From a bacterium (lineage in GTDB: Bacteria; Planctomycetota; UBA1135; UBA2386), in the NCBI GenBank assembly GCA_024743115.1, contig JANSXC010000010.1:62001-126000 (forward strand): a stretch of DNA of 64,000 nucleotides. The letters are read 5' to 3'. Below are positions 8,267 to 18,300 of this stretch, in pieces. The notes under the pieces are model-generated. The model was not told the origin of the DNA. It saw nothing but the letters and a program-made list of their open reading frames with translations, and made no database searches. Every line of letters starts with the position of its first letter. The stretch's first letter is position 1. The position numbers were made by a program, and so were the translations under genes.

Positions 8267-9247
8267 ATGACCCCGTTCACGCCAGCCCTGCTCGAGCGCC
8301 AGCCCGTTCCCAAGGTCTGGGGCGGACAGCGGTTGTCCGACGAGCTCGGGATCGCGATGCCGGCCGGCGAGACGATCGGTGAGCTGTGGCTCCTGTTCGA
8401 TCGCCCGAACGGCAGTACCGGACTCGTGGGCGGCGGCAGTGTCCGCGAGTGGATGGAGCGCGACCCGGTCGCGCTGCTCGGCGACGGCGTCGCGCCCGGT
8501 TACGGCGGCACCTTCCCGCTGATGCTCAAGTTCATCGACGCGCGCGAACGGCTGTCGTTGCAGGTGCATCCCGATGACGCGCAGGCCGGGTCGGAGCGCG
8601 ATGGCGGCAAGAACGAGGCGTGCCTCGTGTTGTCGGCGGGCAGGGACGCGGCGGTCGTTCGCGGATTGCGACCCGGCGTTACGCGCGAGCAGTTCTTGAC
8701 CGCTGCCAACACGGCGGCGGTCGAGCCGCTCCTCAACGTGTTTCGTCCGGAGGTCGGGGACGTCGTCGATGTACCGACCGGCACGCTTCATTCGATCGGT
8801 CCCGACGTGCTCGTGTTCGAGGTCGAGCAGAACAGCGACGTGACCTATCGGCTCTACGACTGGGGGCGCGAACGCGAGGTCCAGGTCGACAAGGCGCTCG
8901 CCGTCGCGCGGACCGACGGTGAGCCGAGTGAGCGTCCGGTCGTGGCGCCGCGCCCGCTCGCGGACGGTGGACGCGTGCTCGTCGACAACGCCTGGTTTCG
9001 CATGCGCCGTTACGAGTTCGACGCGCGACGCGCGCTGCCGACGAACGGTCGATTCGTCACGCTGACCGTCGTCGGTGGCGCGGGCACGATTCACTGGTCG
9101 GCTGCGACGGGCGCGGACAGCATGGCGGTGCGACCCGGGGACACCGTCCTCGTGCCGGCCTGTATGTCGCAGGTCGAGATCGCGCCGCGGGCCGATCTGG
9201 GTGCCCGGCTCGATGTGATCGCGTGCGATCCGGGAACGCGCGCATGA
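8267..9247 (+). CDS. manA: Class I mannose-6-phosphate isomerase
   Basis: A zinc enzyme interconverting fructose-6-phosphate and mannose-6-phosphate, feeding GDP-mannose synthesis. With ATG 8267 it is 326 residues. Zinc ligands are visible: Q99 and H101 in 'LSLQVHPDD', E117 in 'GKNEACL', H175 in 'GTLHSIG'. 'PKVWGGQRL' near the N-terminus and 'YDWGRERE' after the cupin core are family hallmarks, of the short bacterial type. A GTG at 8240 would add nine residues; ATG 8267 places the conserved sequence right at the start. The stop overlaps the start of rluB by 4 bases (ATGA), so the two are probably translationally coupled. Confidence 0.9.
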   Translation: MTPFTPALLERQPVPKVWGGQRLSDELGIAMPAGETIGELWLLFDRPNGSTGLVGGGSVREWMERDPVALLGDGVAPGYGGTFPLMLKFIDARERLSLQVHPDDAQAGSERDGGKNEACLVLSAGRDAAVVRGLRPGVTREQFLTAANTAAVEPLLNVFRPEVGDVVDVPTGTLHSIGPDVLVFEVEQNSDVTYRLYDWGREREVQVDKALAVARTDGEPSERPVVAPRPLADGGRVLVDNAWFRMRRYEFDARRALPTNGRFVTLTVVGGAGTIHWSAATGADSMAVRPGDTVLVPACMSQVEIAPRADLGARLDVIACDPGTRA

Positions 9248-10365
9248 GTCGACGTCACGAAGACCGCAAGCCGGGCGCGCGTGTCGCCCGACCGGCGAAG
9301 AAGGTCACCGGCAAGAAGGGTTCTGCCAAGAAGGCCTCATCGAAGAAGGCCCCATCGAAGAAGGCCCCATCGAAGAAGGCCTCATCGAAGAAGGCCCCGG
9401 CGAAGAAGGCCCCGGCGACGAAGGGGCCGACCAAGAAAAGCGCGACCAAGAAAGGTCCTGCCAAGAAGAGGCGCGTCGGTGCGCCCGGCCAGGCGCGTAA
9501 GCCGCTCGGTAGGAAGAAGGGCGCGGACCCGAAGAAGCCCGGGGGGCGCCAGCGCGGCGCCCGCCGCCAGCAGGGCCTGCTCGTCACGGCGACGACGACG
9601 GCGATCGCGACGAAGGACGGCAAAGTCCGCCTCAACCAGTATCTCGCGCAGTGTGGCCTCTGCAGTCGTCGCGCGGCCGACGAGTTGATCGCGACGGGGC
9701 GGATCGAGCTCAACGGCGACATCGTCACCGAGCTCGGCACGCGCGTTGATCCGCAGCACGACGAGGTCTGGCACGACGGCAAGCGGGTGCAGCCCGAGCG
9801 CGCGACCTACGTCCTCTTCAACAAGCCCAAGGGTGTCATTTGCACCAATGCGCGCCACGAGCAGAAGAAGCGCGTCATCGATTATCTGCCGACGGTGCGG
9901 GGACGATTGTTCACGGTCGGCCGGCTCGACCTCGACAGCGAGGGGCTGATCCTGCTCACGAACGACGGCACGTTCGCGATGGAGATGACGCATCCGCGCT
10001 ACGGCGTGCCCAAGCTCTACAACGTCGTGCTGCGTGGCCGCGTGACGCAGGAAGAACTGAGCAAGGCGCGCGGTGGCGTGTGGTTGTCCGAAGGACCGAC
10101 CGCGGGCATGCGGCTACGCGTGTCGCGGACGACCCGCGATCGCACCTATCTCAAGGTCACGCTGCGCGAGGGCAAGAATCGCGAGATTCGGCGAGTATTC
10201 GCAAAACTCGGCTATCCCGTCGTGACACTGAAACGCATTCGGATCGGTGGGCTGAGCCTGCACGGCTTGCGCGCCGGGACCTGGCGTTTCGTGCAGTTGC
10301 ACGAGATCCAGGAGCTGCGGACGCTGGCGCGTGGCGAAGAGTTGCCTGACGCTGAGCTGGCATGA
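9244..10365 (+). CDS. rluB: RsuA/RluB-family rRNA pseudouridine synthase with Lys-rich N-terminal extension
   Basis: 373 residues from ATG 9244. Residues 1-120 are a low-complexity basic tail made of K-K-A-P/S-S/A pentads. An S4 RNA-binding domain follows (about 121-180, 'VRLNQYLAQCGLCSRRAADEL'), then the pseudouridine synthase core: 'VLFNKPKGVICTN', the catalytic motif 'GRLDLDSEGLILLTND' with Asp at about 229, and 'LREGKNREIRRVFAKLGYPV'. It isomerises uridine in 23S or 16S rRNA; RluB-type specificity is more likely than RsuA but cannot be settled here. The tail probably adds nonspecific RNA affinity. It is coupled to manA upstream. Confidence 0.88.
   Translation: MSRRHEDRKPGARVARPAKKVTGKKGSAKKASSKKAPSKKAPSKKASSKKAPAKKAPATKGPTKKSATKKGPAKKRRVGAPGQARKPLGRKKGADPKKPGGRQRGARRQQGLLVTATTTAIATKDGKVRLNQYLAQCGLCSRRAADELIATGRIELNGDIVTELGTRVDPQHDEVWHDGKRVQPERATYVLFNKPKGVICTNARHEQKKRVIDYLPTVRGRLFTVGRLDLDSEGLILLTNDGTFAMEMTHPRYGVPKLYNVVLRGRVTQEELSKARGGVWLSEGPTAGMRLRVSRTTRDRTYLKVTLREGKNREIRRVFAKLGYPVVTLKRIRIGGLSLHGLRAGTWRFVQLHEIQELRTLARGEELPDAELA
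9328..9417 (+). repeat. Six 15-base tandem repeats coding K-K-A-[SP]-[SA]
   Basis: Six consecutive 15-base units of the form AAGAAGGCC[TC]C[AG][TG]CG lie inside the N-terminal extension of rluB, each coding five residues. Near-identity of the units suggests recent slippage-type expansion or contraction. A related 15-base unit recurs at 50891-50965. Confidence 0.85.
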
Positions 10366-10377
10366 TTGGGAGTTGGA

Positions 10378-11829
10378 ATGAGTGAATCGTTGATGCTGCC
10401 TGACGTGCGGGTCGTCGAACTCGACAACGGGTTTCGGGCGCTGCTCGTCGAGCGCGAACCGCTGCCGGTCGTGGCCTCCGTGCTCTGGTATGCGGTCGGC
10501 GCCCGCGACGAGCGCTCTGGCGAGACCGGCCTGTCACACTTCCTCGAACACATGATGTTCAAGGGCACGGACCGGTTCGGAAAAGGCGAGATCGATCTGC
10601 TGACCAGCAAGATGGGTGGCAGCAACAACGCGTTCACGGACAACGACAGCACCGCCTACTACTTCTCACTTGCCGCGGATCGCTGGGAGACCGCCCTCGA
10701 GATCGAGTCGAGTCGCATGCGCAGCTGTCTGCTCGACCCGCAGGAGTTCGCGAGTGAGAAGAACGTGGTTCTCGAAGAGCTCGCGATGGGTGAAGACGAG
10801 CCGTGGCGGCCGCTCTACCAGGCGTGCGAGGGCCTGATGTGGCAGGTGCATCCCTACCACCATCCCGTGATCGGCTATCGCGAGGATCTCGAACGGCTGC
10901 AGGCGCAGGGCATGCGCGACTACTACGCGCGGCACTACGGCCCCAATCGCGCGTTCTTGACGGTGGTCGGCGCGATCGATCCGCAGCGGACGGTGGATCG
11001 GATCCACGAACTGTTCGGAACGTTGCCACGGGCGGCCGAGCGGCAGACGCCGCTCGGCGAGCCGTTGCCGAAGGGTGAGCGGCGCGCCGAACTGCGGACG
11101 CATCACTCCGTGACGCGCTTCTGCATCGGATTCCCGACCTGTCGGATGGGGGATTTCGACGACTACGCGCTCGATCTGCTCGCGCACGATCTCGGTAACA
11201 GCAAGAACAGTCGGCTGTATCGGCGGTTGGCGCTCGATGAGGAACTCGTTACGGACGTCAGCGTGATCAACGAGACCCGCCAGGATCCGGGTGGCCTGTT
11301 CGTCCTGGGTGAGTTGCGTCAGGGAGCCGATGCCAACAAGGTCGAGCGGATCATTCGCGAAGAGATGGCGGGGCAGATCTCCGAGGGTATCTCCAAGGCC
11401 GATCTCAAACGCATTCGCGCGCAGATCTCCGCGTCGTTCCTGTTCCAGGACGAGTCGGTGCTCGACCAGGCGATGAAGATCGCGCGGTTCGAGGCTGGCA
11501 CGCCCGATGGCTATCGCACGCTCGAGGACGTTCTGCCGACGTACGAAGCGTTGAGCAGCAAGGAGCTGCGGCGCGTTGCCGCGCGCTACTACGACTTCGG
11601 GCGCGCGACAGTGGTGTGGGCCGTGCCCGAACGGCCGACGGTCGCACTCGGCGTCAGCGCGCCAACGAAGAAGTCGCCGAAGAAGTCGAATCGCAAGGAG
11701 TCGGCCAAGAAGCCTGCGAAGAAGCCTGCGAAGAAGGTGGCCAAGAAGACGGCCAAGAAGTCGAACCGGGCGGGCAAGCGCACGCCGAAGAAGGTGGCCA
11801 AGAAGGCCGCGGGGAAGGGGCGCCGATGA
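10378..11829 (+). CDS. M16 family zinc peptidase, catalytic subunit, with Lys-rich tail
   Basis: 483 residues from ATG 10378, with GGGAG at 10368-10372 just upstream. The inverted zinc motif H-x-x-E-H is intact: 'HFLEHMMFKG' with H54, E57, H58. The downstream Glu helix ('NVVLEELAMGEDEP') is present too. 'NRAFLTVVGAIDP' and the C-terminal half match the insulinase/mitochondrial processing peptidase fold. From residue about 430 the protein ends in a roughly 50-residue Lys/Ala tail resembling histone H1. No signal peptide is seen, so the place of action is uncertain. The stop overlaps the next gene, its probable non-catalytic partner, by ATGA. Confidence 0.9.
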   Translation: MSESLMLPDVRVVELDNGFRALLVEREPLPVVASVLWYAVGARDERSGETGLSHFLEHMMFKGTDRFGKGEIDLLTSKMGGSNNAFTDNDSTAYYFSLAADRWETALEIESSRMRSCLLDPQEFASEKNVVLEELAMGEDEPWRPLYQACEGLMWQVHPYHHPVIGYREDLERLQAQGMRDYYARHYGPNRAFLTVVGAIDPQRTVDRIHELFGTLPRAAERQTPLGEPLPKGERRAELRTHHSVTRFCIGFPTCRMGDFDDYALDLLAHDLGNSKNSRLYRRLALDEELVTDVSVINETRQDPGGLFVLGELRQGADANKVERIIREEMAGQISEGISKADLKRIRAQISASFLFQDESVLDQAMKIARFEAGTPDGYRTLEDVLPTYEALSSKELRRVAARYYDFGRATVVWAVPERPTVALGVSAPTKKSPKKSNRKESAKKPAKKPAKKVAKKTAKKSNRAGKRTPKKVAKKAAGKGRR

Positions 11830-13076
11830 GTCGCGACATCCAACTCGAGATCGGGGAGCGCGAGCTGCGAAACGGCCTGACGCTGCTTGCCGTTCGCAAT
11901 CCGCGCGTGCAAACGTTTGCGGCCGTCACGACGCTGGACATCCGCGGCATCGACGAGCCGGTCGATCGCATGGGGCTGGCCAACCTGGTTGGCTCGTGTC
12001 TCGACGAGGGCACGAAGAAGCACGATGACCTCGAGCTCGCGAAAGCGGCCGAGGCCTGCGGCGCATCCCTTGACGGCAGCAGCACGGGCGGGGTCGTGAT
12101 GGCGCCGGCGAGTTCGCAGAAGCCCGCGCTCGCGCTGCTGCGCGAGATCATTCTCGAGCCGACGTTCCCGAGTCGGCAGGTGAAGCGGGTGCAGGCCGAA
12201 GTGCTGACGGAGATCGCCGCCGAAGAAGACGATCCCCGCACGGTCGCAGCGCGGCGATTCCGGCGTTACGTCTACGGCGACCACCCACTCGCGCGCCCGG
12301 CCCAGGGTACGGCGGCCACGGTGGCCAAGCTGACGCCGAAGGATCTGCGCGCGTATCACAAGCGGTTGTTCCGGCCCGCCGGTGGCTATGTCGCCATCTC
12401 GGCGCCCGACGAGGTCGAGCAGTCGCTCGATCGGCTCGAGAAGGTGTTCAAGAGCTTCCGGGGGGACGCGGTCGAGCACGGCGAATACCCCACTGTCGAA
12501 TTGTCTGCCGGGTCGCACAACGATCATGTCGCGATGCCGCGCGAGCAGGTGCACATCTATCTCGGTCACGTCGGTGTGCGGCGCAACGACCCCGACTTCT
12601 ACGTGCTGTCGGTGATGGATCACATCCTGGGCACCGGGCCCGGTTTCACTTCTCGCTGCGCGCGCAAGCTGCGCGACGAGCAGGGGCTGTGCTACGCGGT
12701 GAGCGCGGGCATCACGCCGAGCGCTGGACGCGAGCCCGGCACGTTCACGGCCTACATCGGCACGTCGCCGGAACATCGGCAGCGCGCGGTCGATGGGTTC
12801 CTCGCGGAGATCGAGCGCATTCGCAGCGAGCTGGTCTCCGAGCAGGAGCTCGAGGACGTCAAGCAGTACCTCACGGGAAGCTTCGTGTTCGCCCTCGAAC
12901 GCAACAGCAACCTCGCGGCCTACGCCATCCGGGCCAAGCGCTTCGGACTCGGCTTCGACTTCATCCACCGCTACCCCGACACGATTCGGTCGATCACCAC
13001 CGAGCAGGTGCGGGCGGCGGCCGAACGTCACCTGCACCCGGATCGCATCGCGGTCATCAGCGCGGGAGCGAGCTGA
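11826..13076 (+). CDS. M16 family protein, non-catalytic subunit
   Basis: 416 residues from ATG 11826, which overlaps the upstream peptidase stop. The fold is that of M16 peptidases, but the H-x-x-E-H site is lost: the aligned region reads 'LANLVGSCLDEGTKKHDDLEL'. The substrate-binding Arg/Tyr pair of the C-terminal domain is retained in 'KLRDEQGLCYAVSAG'. This is the known division of labour in bacterial M16 heterodimers: one subunit carries zinc, the other the R/Y pair. It therefore probably acts only together with the gene before it. A longer frame upstream of 11826 lies in another frame of the upstream peptidase gene and is not real. Confidence 0.9.
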   Translation: MSRDIQLEIGERELRNGLTLLAVRNPRVQTFAAVTTLDIRGIDEPVDRMGLANLVGSCLDEGTKKHDDLELAKAAEACGASLDGSSTGGVVMAPASSQKPALALLREIILEPTFPSRQVKRVQAEVLTEIAAEEDDPRTVAARRFRRYVYGDHPLARPAQGTAATVAKLTPKDLRAYHKRLFRPAGGYVAISAPDEVEQSLDRLEKVFKSFRGDAVEHGEYPTVELSAGSHNDHVAMPREQVHIYLGHVGVRRNDPDFYVLSVMDHILGTGPGFTSRCARKLRDEQGLCYAVSAGITPSAGREPGTFTAYIGTSPEHRQRAVDGFLAEIERIRSELVSEQELEDVKQYLTGSFVFALERNSNLAAYAIRAKRFGLGFDFIHRYPDTIRSITTEQVRAAAERHLHPDRIAVISAGAS

Positions 13077-13078
13077 GC

Positions 13079-13903
13079 GTGCCTGCCAGTCGAGGGGTCG
13101 GCAGCCGAGGTGCCGGCGCGCCGACGCTCGCCCGAGTGCTCGACGCGATGGCGCAGATCGCGCCGCTCGACCTCGCGGCCGAGTGGGACAACGTCGGCCT
13201 GCTCGTCGACCCGCGTGGTTCGAGGCGGCGAGTCGAGCGTGCGATGCTCACGATCGACCTCACGGAAACGGTCGTCGCCGAAGCGCGACGAGCGCGCGCG
13301 GAACTCGTGATCGCGTACCACCCCGCGATCTTCCGGCCGTTCAAGCGGCTAGGTCAGAGCGATGGCAAGGAACGCGCCGTGCTCGCGGCGGTCGCGGCCG
13401 GCATCGCGGTCTACTCACCGCACACGGCACTCGATGGCGTCGCAGGTGGCATTGCCGACTGGCTCGCGGACGGCGTGCTCGCCGGTGACGAACCGAACGT
13501 GCGCCGGCCCGCTGGTGAGGGCGATTTCGGCCGCGTGGTCGAGCTCCCGAAGGCGATCCCGTTCTCCCGGCTCGTGGCGCGAACCAAGCACCACCTCGGT
13601 CGCAAGCACCTGCAGGTGGCGCGACCGCAGGGCCAGAAGGCGATCCGTTCGATCGCCGTCGCGGCGGGCGCTGGCGGCGGGGTCGTGCTGGGCGAACGAG
13701 TCGATGCGATCGTGACCGGCGAGATGTCGCATCACGACGCACTGGCCGCGACGGCAGCCGGCACGAGCGTCGTGCTCGCTGGCCATAGCAATACCGAGCG
13801 CGGCTACCTCACGATCCTGCGTCGCCGCCTACGGCGTGAACTCGGCACCGGCATCCGCATCGAACTCGCGAAGTCGGACCGCGATCCGCTCGACGTCATC
13901 TGA
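13079..13903 (+). CDS. Nif3-like dinuclear metal centre protein
   Basis: 274 residues, start GTG 13079, two bases after the M16 gene stop. Family features are in order: 'EWDNVGLLVDP' near the N-terminus, 'VIAYHPAIFRPFKRL' (metal-binding His), 'VYSPHTALDGVAGG' (second metal-binding segment) and the C-terminal 'VVLAGHSNTERGYL' (His and Glu ligands). Nif3/YbgI proteins form hexameric toroids with a two-metal site. Some are annotated as GTP cyclohydrolase I type 2, but the physiological role is not settled. The frame extends upstream through the M16 gene, but only from 13079 does it show Nif3 sequence. Confidence 0.88.
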   Translation: MPASRGVGSRGAGAPTLARVLDAMAQIAPLDLAAEWDNVGLLVDPRGSRRRVERAMLTIDLTETVVAEARRARAELVIAYHPAIFRPFKRLGQSDGKERAVLAAVAAGIAVYSPHTALDGVAGGIADWLADGVLAGDEPNVRRPAGEGDFGRVVELPKAIPFSRLVARTKHHLGRKHLQVARPQGQKAIRSIAVAAGAGGGVVLGERVDAIVTGEMSHHDALAATAAGTSVVLAGHSNTERGYLTILRRRLRRELGTGIRIELAKSDRDPLDVI

Positions 13904-13945
13904 TCACGTCGGTCGCCGGATCACGGTCGCTGAATCACGGTTGAC
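13903..13945. repeat. Three degenerate direct repeats between convergent genes
   Basis: The short gap between the convergent Nif3 and AI-2E genes consists of three degenerate copies of a GATCACGGTCGCxG-like unit (about 14-17 bases each). It contains no T-rich terminator. Its role is unknown; it may be simple slippage or a bidirectional termination region. Confidence 0.4.
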
Positions 13946-13950
13946 CGTCG

Positions 13951-15249
13951 TCAAGGCGCCTTGGGTCTCTGATCGGGGAACCGGATCGCGTGGCGCCAGA
14001 TGTAGTTCACGATCGGGATGCCGAGTAGCAGCCCCCAGACGCCGAACAGCTTGCCGCCGACGGTCAGCACGATCAGTACGACCACCGGGTTCATGTGCAT
14101 GTGGTGGCCGTAGATCTGCGGGTTGAGCACGTAGGTCTCGATCGCGTGGATCACCATGATCAGCAGCACGACGAGCAGCATCGACGTCACGCCGCCCTGC
14201 TGCAGCGCGATCAGGCAGATCGGCGTCGAGCTGATGAACGTGCCCGCGACCGGAATGAAGCTGCAGAAGAAGACGATCGTGGACAGCACCAGGAGGTTCG
14301 GCAGCCCCATGATCCAGATGCCGATCGCTGTCAGGATCGTGTTGACGATCGCGATGAACAGCTGCGCTTCCAGCGCCCGACCGAGGACGCGGCCGAAGCC
14401 CGCGATGTTGTCGGCGACCTCGTCGTAGATGAAACCGACTCGCGTGTTCCCGAGGCCGGACACACCGCGGCGGATCTTCGGCAGATCGAGCACGATCAGG
14501 AACGAGAACAACAGCGCGAGCAGGAACGCCGAGGCGTAGCCGAGTACGGACTGTCCGATCTGGAGCGAGCTCTGGGTGATGATCTCACCGAGGTTGGCGA
14601 ACAGGTCGGCGACGAGAGTCAGCTTCTCGCGTTCTGATTCGGGTTCCGCGGCTTCCTCGCCCTTGGTCCCACTTTCGGCGTCCTTTCCGGGTTCGTTCGC
14701 AGCTCCCTCTTTGTCCGGTCCGGTGGCTGGCGGACTCGGGTTCGCCGGCTCGGTCCCGGGCAGCCGTTCCGGTCCTGTGGAATCACTCGCACCGCCGGGA
14801 TTCTTGTGGCCGGAGACCTTGTCGAGTGCGCCCTTGATCTCACGATGCTGCAGCAGCGATTCATGAACCTCGGGCCACTGGTAGACGAACTCGTCGAGTT
14901 CACGATCGGCCTGCGTGATGTAGTGGTCGCGTCTGGCCCAGAACTTCTGCCCTTCTTCGCTGACCTGCGGCGCGAGCGTGAAGCCGGTCGCGACCAGAGT
15001 GCCGACGAACACGAGGCCGACCACGATGACCCGGACCGTGCGGCGCTTGATCCGGTGCGACAGCCCCTCGACGCCGTGCGCCTGGATGTAGCTGAAGACG
15101 AACGTCAGGAAGATCAGGAGCAGGAAAGGCGACAGGATCCAGAGGACCGCGATGAGCAGGCCCCAGACGAACGTGCGGGTTGCCAATGAGAAGATCCGGT
15201 CCCAGGGTGGCGGCAGGGTCTTCTCGGTGGAGTCGGGCGCGGACGACAT
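13951..15249 (-). CDS. AI-2E family (TqsA/PerM-type) membrane protein
   Basis: 432 residues. Two N-terminal membrane helices (about 26-60 and 70-92) precede an acidic, Pro/Gly-rich soluble stretch (about 150-215, 'PGTEPANPSPPATGPDKEG'). Five or six more helices follow from residue 230. 'SFLIVLDLPKIRRG', 'FCSFIPVAGTFISSTPICLIAL' and 'GVWGLLLGIPIVNYI' are typical of the AI-2E transporter/PerM permease family. Members export small molecules or act as Na+/H+ antiporters; the substrate cannot be read here. The charged Pro-rich insert is longer than I expect for the family. Transcribed divergently from the FG-GAP operon. Confidence 0.85.
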   Translation of the reverse strand: MSSAPDSTEKTLPPPWDRIFSLATRTFVWGLLIAVLWILSPFLLLIFLTFVFSYIQAHGVEGLSHRIKRRTVRVIVVGLVFVGTLVATGFTLAPQVSEEGQKFWARRDHYITQADRELDEFVYQWPEVHESLLQHREIKGALDKVSGHKNPGGASDSTGPERLPGTEPANPSPPATGPDKEGAANEPGKDAESGTKGEEAAEPESEREKLTLVADLFANLGEIITQSSLQIGQSVLGYASAFLLALLFSFLIVLDLPKIRRGVSGLGNTRVGFIYDEVADNIAGFGRVLGRALEAQLFIAIVNTILTAIGIWIMGLPNLLVLSTIVFFCSFIPVAGTFISSTPICLIALQQGGVTSMLLVVLLIMVIHAIETYVLNPQIYGHHMHMNPVVVLIVLTVGGKLFGVWGLLLGIPIVNYIWRHAIRFPDQRPKAP

Positions 15250-15357
15250 GACCTCGCGACCGTACGGAACCCGGAGCGGTCATGCCAGCGCCAGAGCCGG
15301 GAGATTCTGGGCCCCTGGCGGGTGGGCAGTTCCTGGCTCCGCGGCCATGATGCGGGC

Positions 15358-18300
15358 ATGCGGTTCCTTGTCGTGATCTTGCTCGTGGCCCTGGCCAGCT
15401 GTTCGGGGCCCGAGCCCGAGCCGGTCCTGCGGGCGAAGCCCCTGGCGGCACGTGCAGCGGTCGATGGGCCGCGGTTTCGGCGGCTCGATGCCGCGACGAC
15501 CGGTCTGGAGTTCACCAACGTGTTGCGGCCGGAGAACGTGTTTGCCTACGTCCACACGGGTTCGGGTATTGCGGTCGGGGACTACGACGCGGACGGCCTG
15601 CCCGACCTCTACCTCGTCGCGCGCGACGGCTCCAACAAGCTGTTCCGGCAGACGGCACCGATGCGGTTCGAGGACGTGACGGCTGCGGCCGGCGGGCTCG
15701 ATGGCGGCGATGCCTGGGGCACGGCTGCAGCGTTCGCCGACGTCGATGGCGACGGCGATCTCGACCTCTACGTCGCGAACCTCGAGTCACCCAACCTGCT
15801 CTACCTCAATCGCGGCGACGGCACGTTCAAAGGGACCGCGGGGCTGCGGGGCCTCGGCGTGAGTCGGGCGACGGAGGGTATCGCGTTTGGCGATTACGAC
15901 AACGACGGTGATCTCGACGTCTATCTGGTGACCAATCGTCTGCTGGGGACGCAGCTGCCGCCGGAGATCGTCAAGGGCATGACGCTGCCGTCCACGATCA
16001 AGAAGAGCAAACGCGAGCTGTTCCCGCCGTATCCGAAGTTCGGCAGGCAGGACGGTCAGCTCACCGTGCCCGCCGGCTACGAGGACTACTTCGCTGCGAT
16101 CGGCGACAAGATTTATCCCGCCGGACAGTGCGACGTGCTGCTGCGCAATGACGATGGCGTATTCCAGGACGTCACCGCGGAAGCCGGGATCGCGGATCAG
16201 GGCAACGGCCTGTCGGCCGTGTGGTGGGACGCCGATGGCGACGGCGATCTCGATCTCTACGTTGCGAACGATCTGCAGTCGCCCGATGCGTTCTACGAGA
16301 ACGAGGGCAATGGCACCTTCCGCAACGCCACCGAGTTCGCGATGCCGCACGTGGCGTTCTTCGGCATGGGCTGCGACTTCGGTGATCTCGATCGCGATGG
16401 CGACTTCGAGCTCTACGTCGCGGACATGTCGAGCACGACGCATTACATGGGCAAGATGCTCATGGGCAACATGGACCAGCATCGCTGGTTGCTCATGAAC
16501 GGGCGGCCACTGCAGCAGATGCGTAACGTGCTGTACGTCAACACGGGCACGGGGCGGTTCCGCGAGGCGGCGCACGCCGCGGGGCTCGCGAGCACCGACT
16601 GGACGTGGAGCGTGCGCTTCGCCGACTTCGACGAAGACGGTTGGCTCGACCTGCACGCGACCAACGGCATTCCGGTCTTCACGGACAACCCCGACGTCGG
16701 TCGCAAGTTCGACCAGCTGTGGGCACACGGTGCGAAGCGTCAGGCGTTGGAGCTCTATCGTAAGATCCCGCGCGTCAAAGAGCGCAACGCTGCTCGTCGT
16801 GGGGGACCCGGGATGTCGTTCACCGATGTCGGCAAGGAGTGGGGTCTCGACGAGGAGTCGGTCGGCCAGGGCGCGGTCGTCTGCGACCTCGACCGGGACG
16901 GCGACCTCGACGTGCTGGTCAACAACCTCAACGACGAGGTCAGCCTGTTCGAGAACCGGACGGCCGGTACGCATCGTCTGCTCGTCGAGCTGCGTGGCGT
17001 GCGCAGCAATCGATTCGGGCTCGGGGCGCGGCTGTCGATCACGACCGGTGATATCACGCAAACTCGCATGGTGATGGGTTCACGCGGCTACATGAGCGCA
17101 GGGGAGCCCGTCGAGCACTTCGGGCTCGGTGACGCGACGCAGATCGATCGGCTCGAGGTGCGGTGGCCGAGCGGTGTCGTGCAGGTTTTGGAGGATCTCG
17201 CGGCGGATCAGCACCTCGTGATCCGCGAAGAGGGCGAGCCGGCTCGCGCGGCGGACGCCGCGTCGGGGGGCGGGTCACAGCCGCTCTTCACGCAGAAGTT
17301 CGACTTGCCGTTCATGCATCGCGAACGCGAGTTCGACGATTACGCCGTGCAGCCGCTGTTGCCGCATCGACTCTCGCGTCTCGGTCCCGGACTCGCGGTC
17401 GGGGATGCCGACGGTGATGGTCGTGACGACTGCTGGGTGGGCGGTGCCGCGGGTCAGGCGGGCATGCTCTTCCTGACCCGGGACGGCAAGCATCAGGCGG
17501 TCGAGGGACCCTGGGCCGACGATGCGGAGTCGGAAGATCTCGGGGCGGCGTGGTTCGATGCGGATGGCGACGGCGACCTCGACCTCTACGTCGTGAGCGG
17601 CAGTGTCGAGCACGGCGCGGACGACGCGCGGCTTCGCGATCGGCTCTATCGCAATCTCGGAGACGGCAAGTTCGAGCGCGCGACGGACGCGCTACCCGAC
17701 CTGCGGCTCAGCGGCAGCTGTGTTGCGCCGCACGACTTCGATGATGACGGCGACGTCGACCTCTTCGTCGGCAGCCGCGTCGTGCCGGGCCGCTTTCCGC
17801 ACGCTCCCGGCAGCGTGGTGCTTCGCAACGACACTGGGAAGTTCGTCGATGTGACTGCCGAGGTCGCGCCCGTGCTCGCAGACGCAGGCATGGTCACCTC
17901 GGCTGTCTGGACGGATGTCGACGGTGATGAGGTCGCGGAACTCGTCGTCGCGGCGCAGTGGCAGCCCGTCCGCGTGCTGGCGCGTGAAGCGAGCGGCAAG
18001 TTCGTCGATCGTACGAAGGCCTTCGGACTCGAGAAGCTGCGCGGGCAATGGAACGCGGTGGCCGCGGCGGACCTCGACGGCGACGGCGATCAGGATCTCG
18101 TCGTCACGAACCTCGGGCGCAATACGAAGTACAAGGCGAGCGCCAAGAAGCCACAGCGGCTCTATGCGCGCGACTTCGACGGCAACGGCACGTTCGACGT
18201 CGTCGAGGCCAAAGCCGGGGACAAGGCGGTGCTGCCCGTGCGGGGTTTGAGCTGCAGCAGTGGTGCGATGCCGTTCCTGCGGCAGAAGTTCGATACCTAT

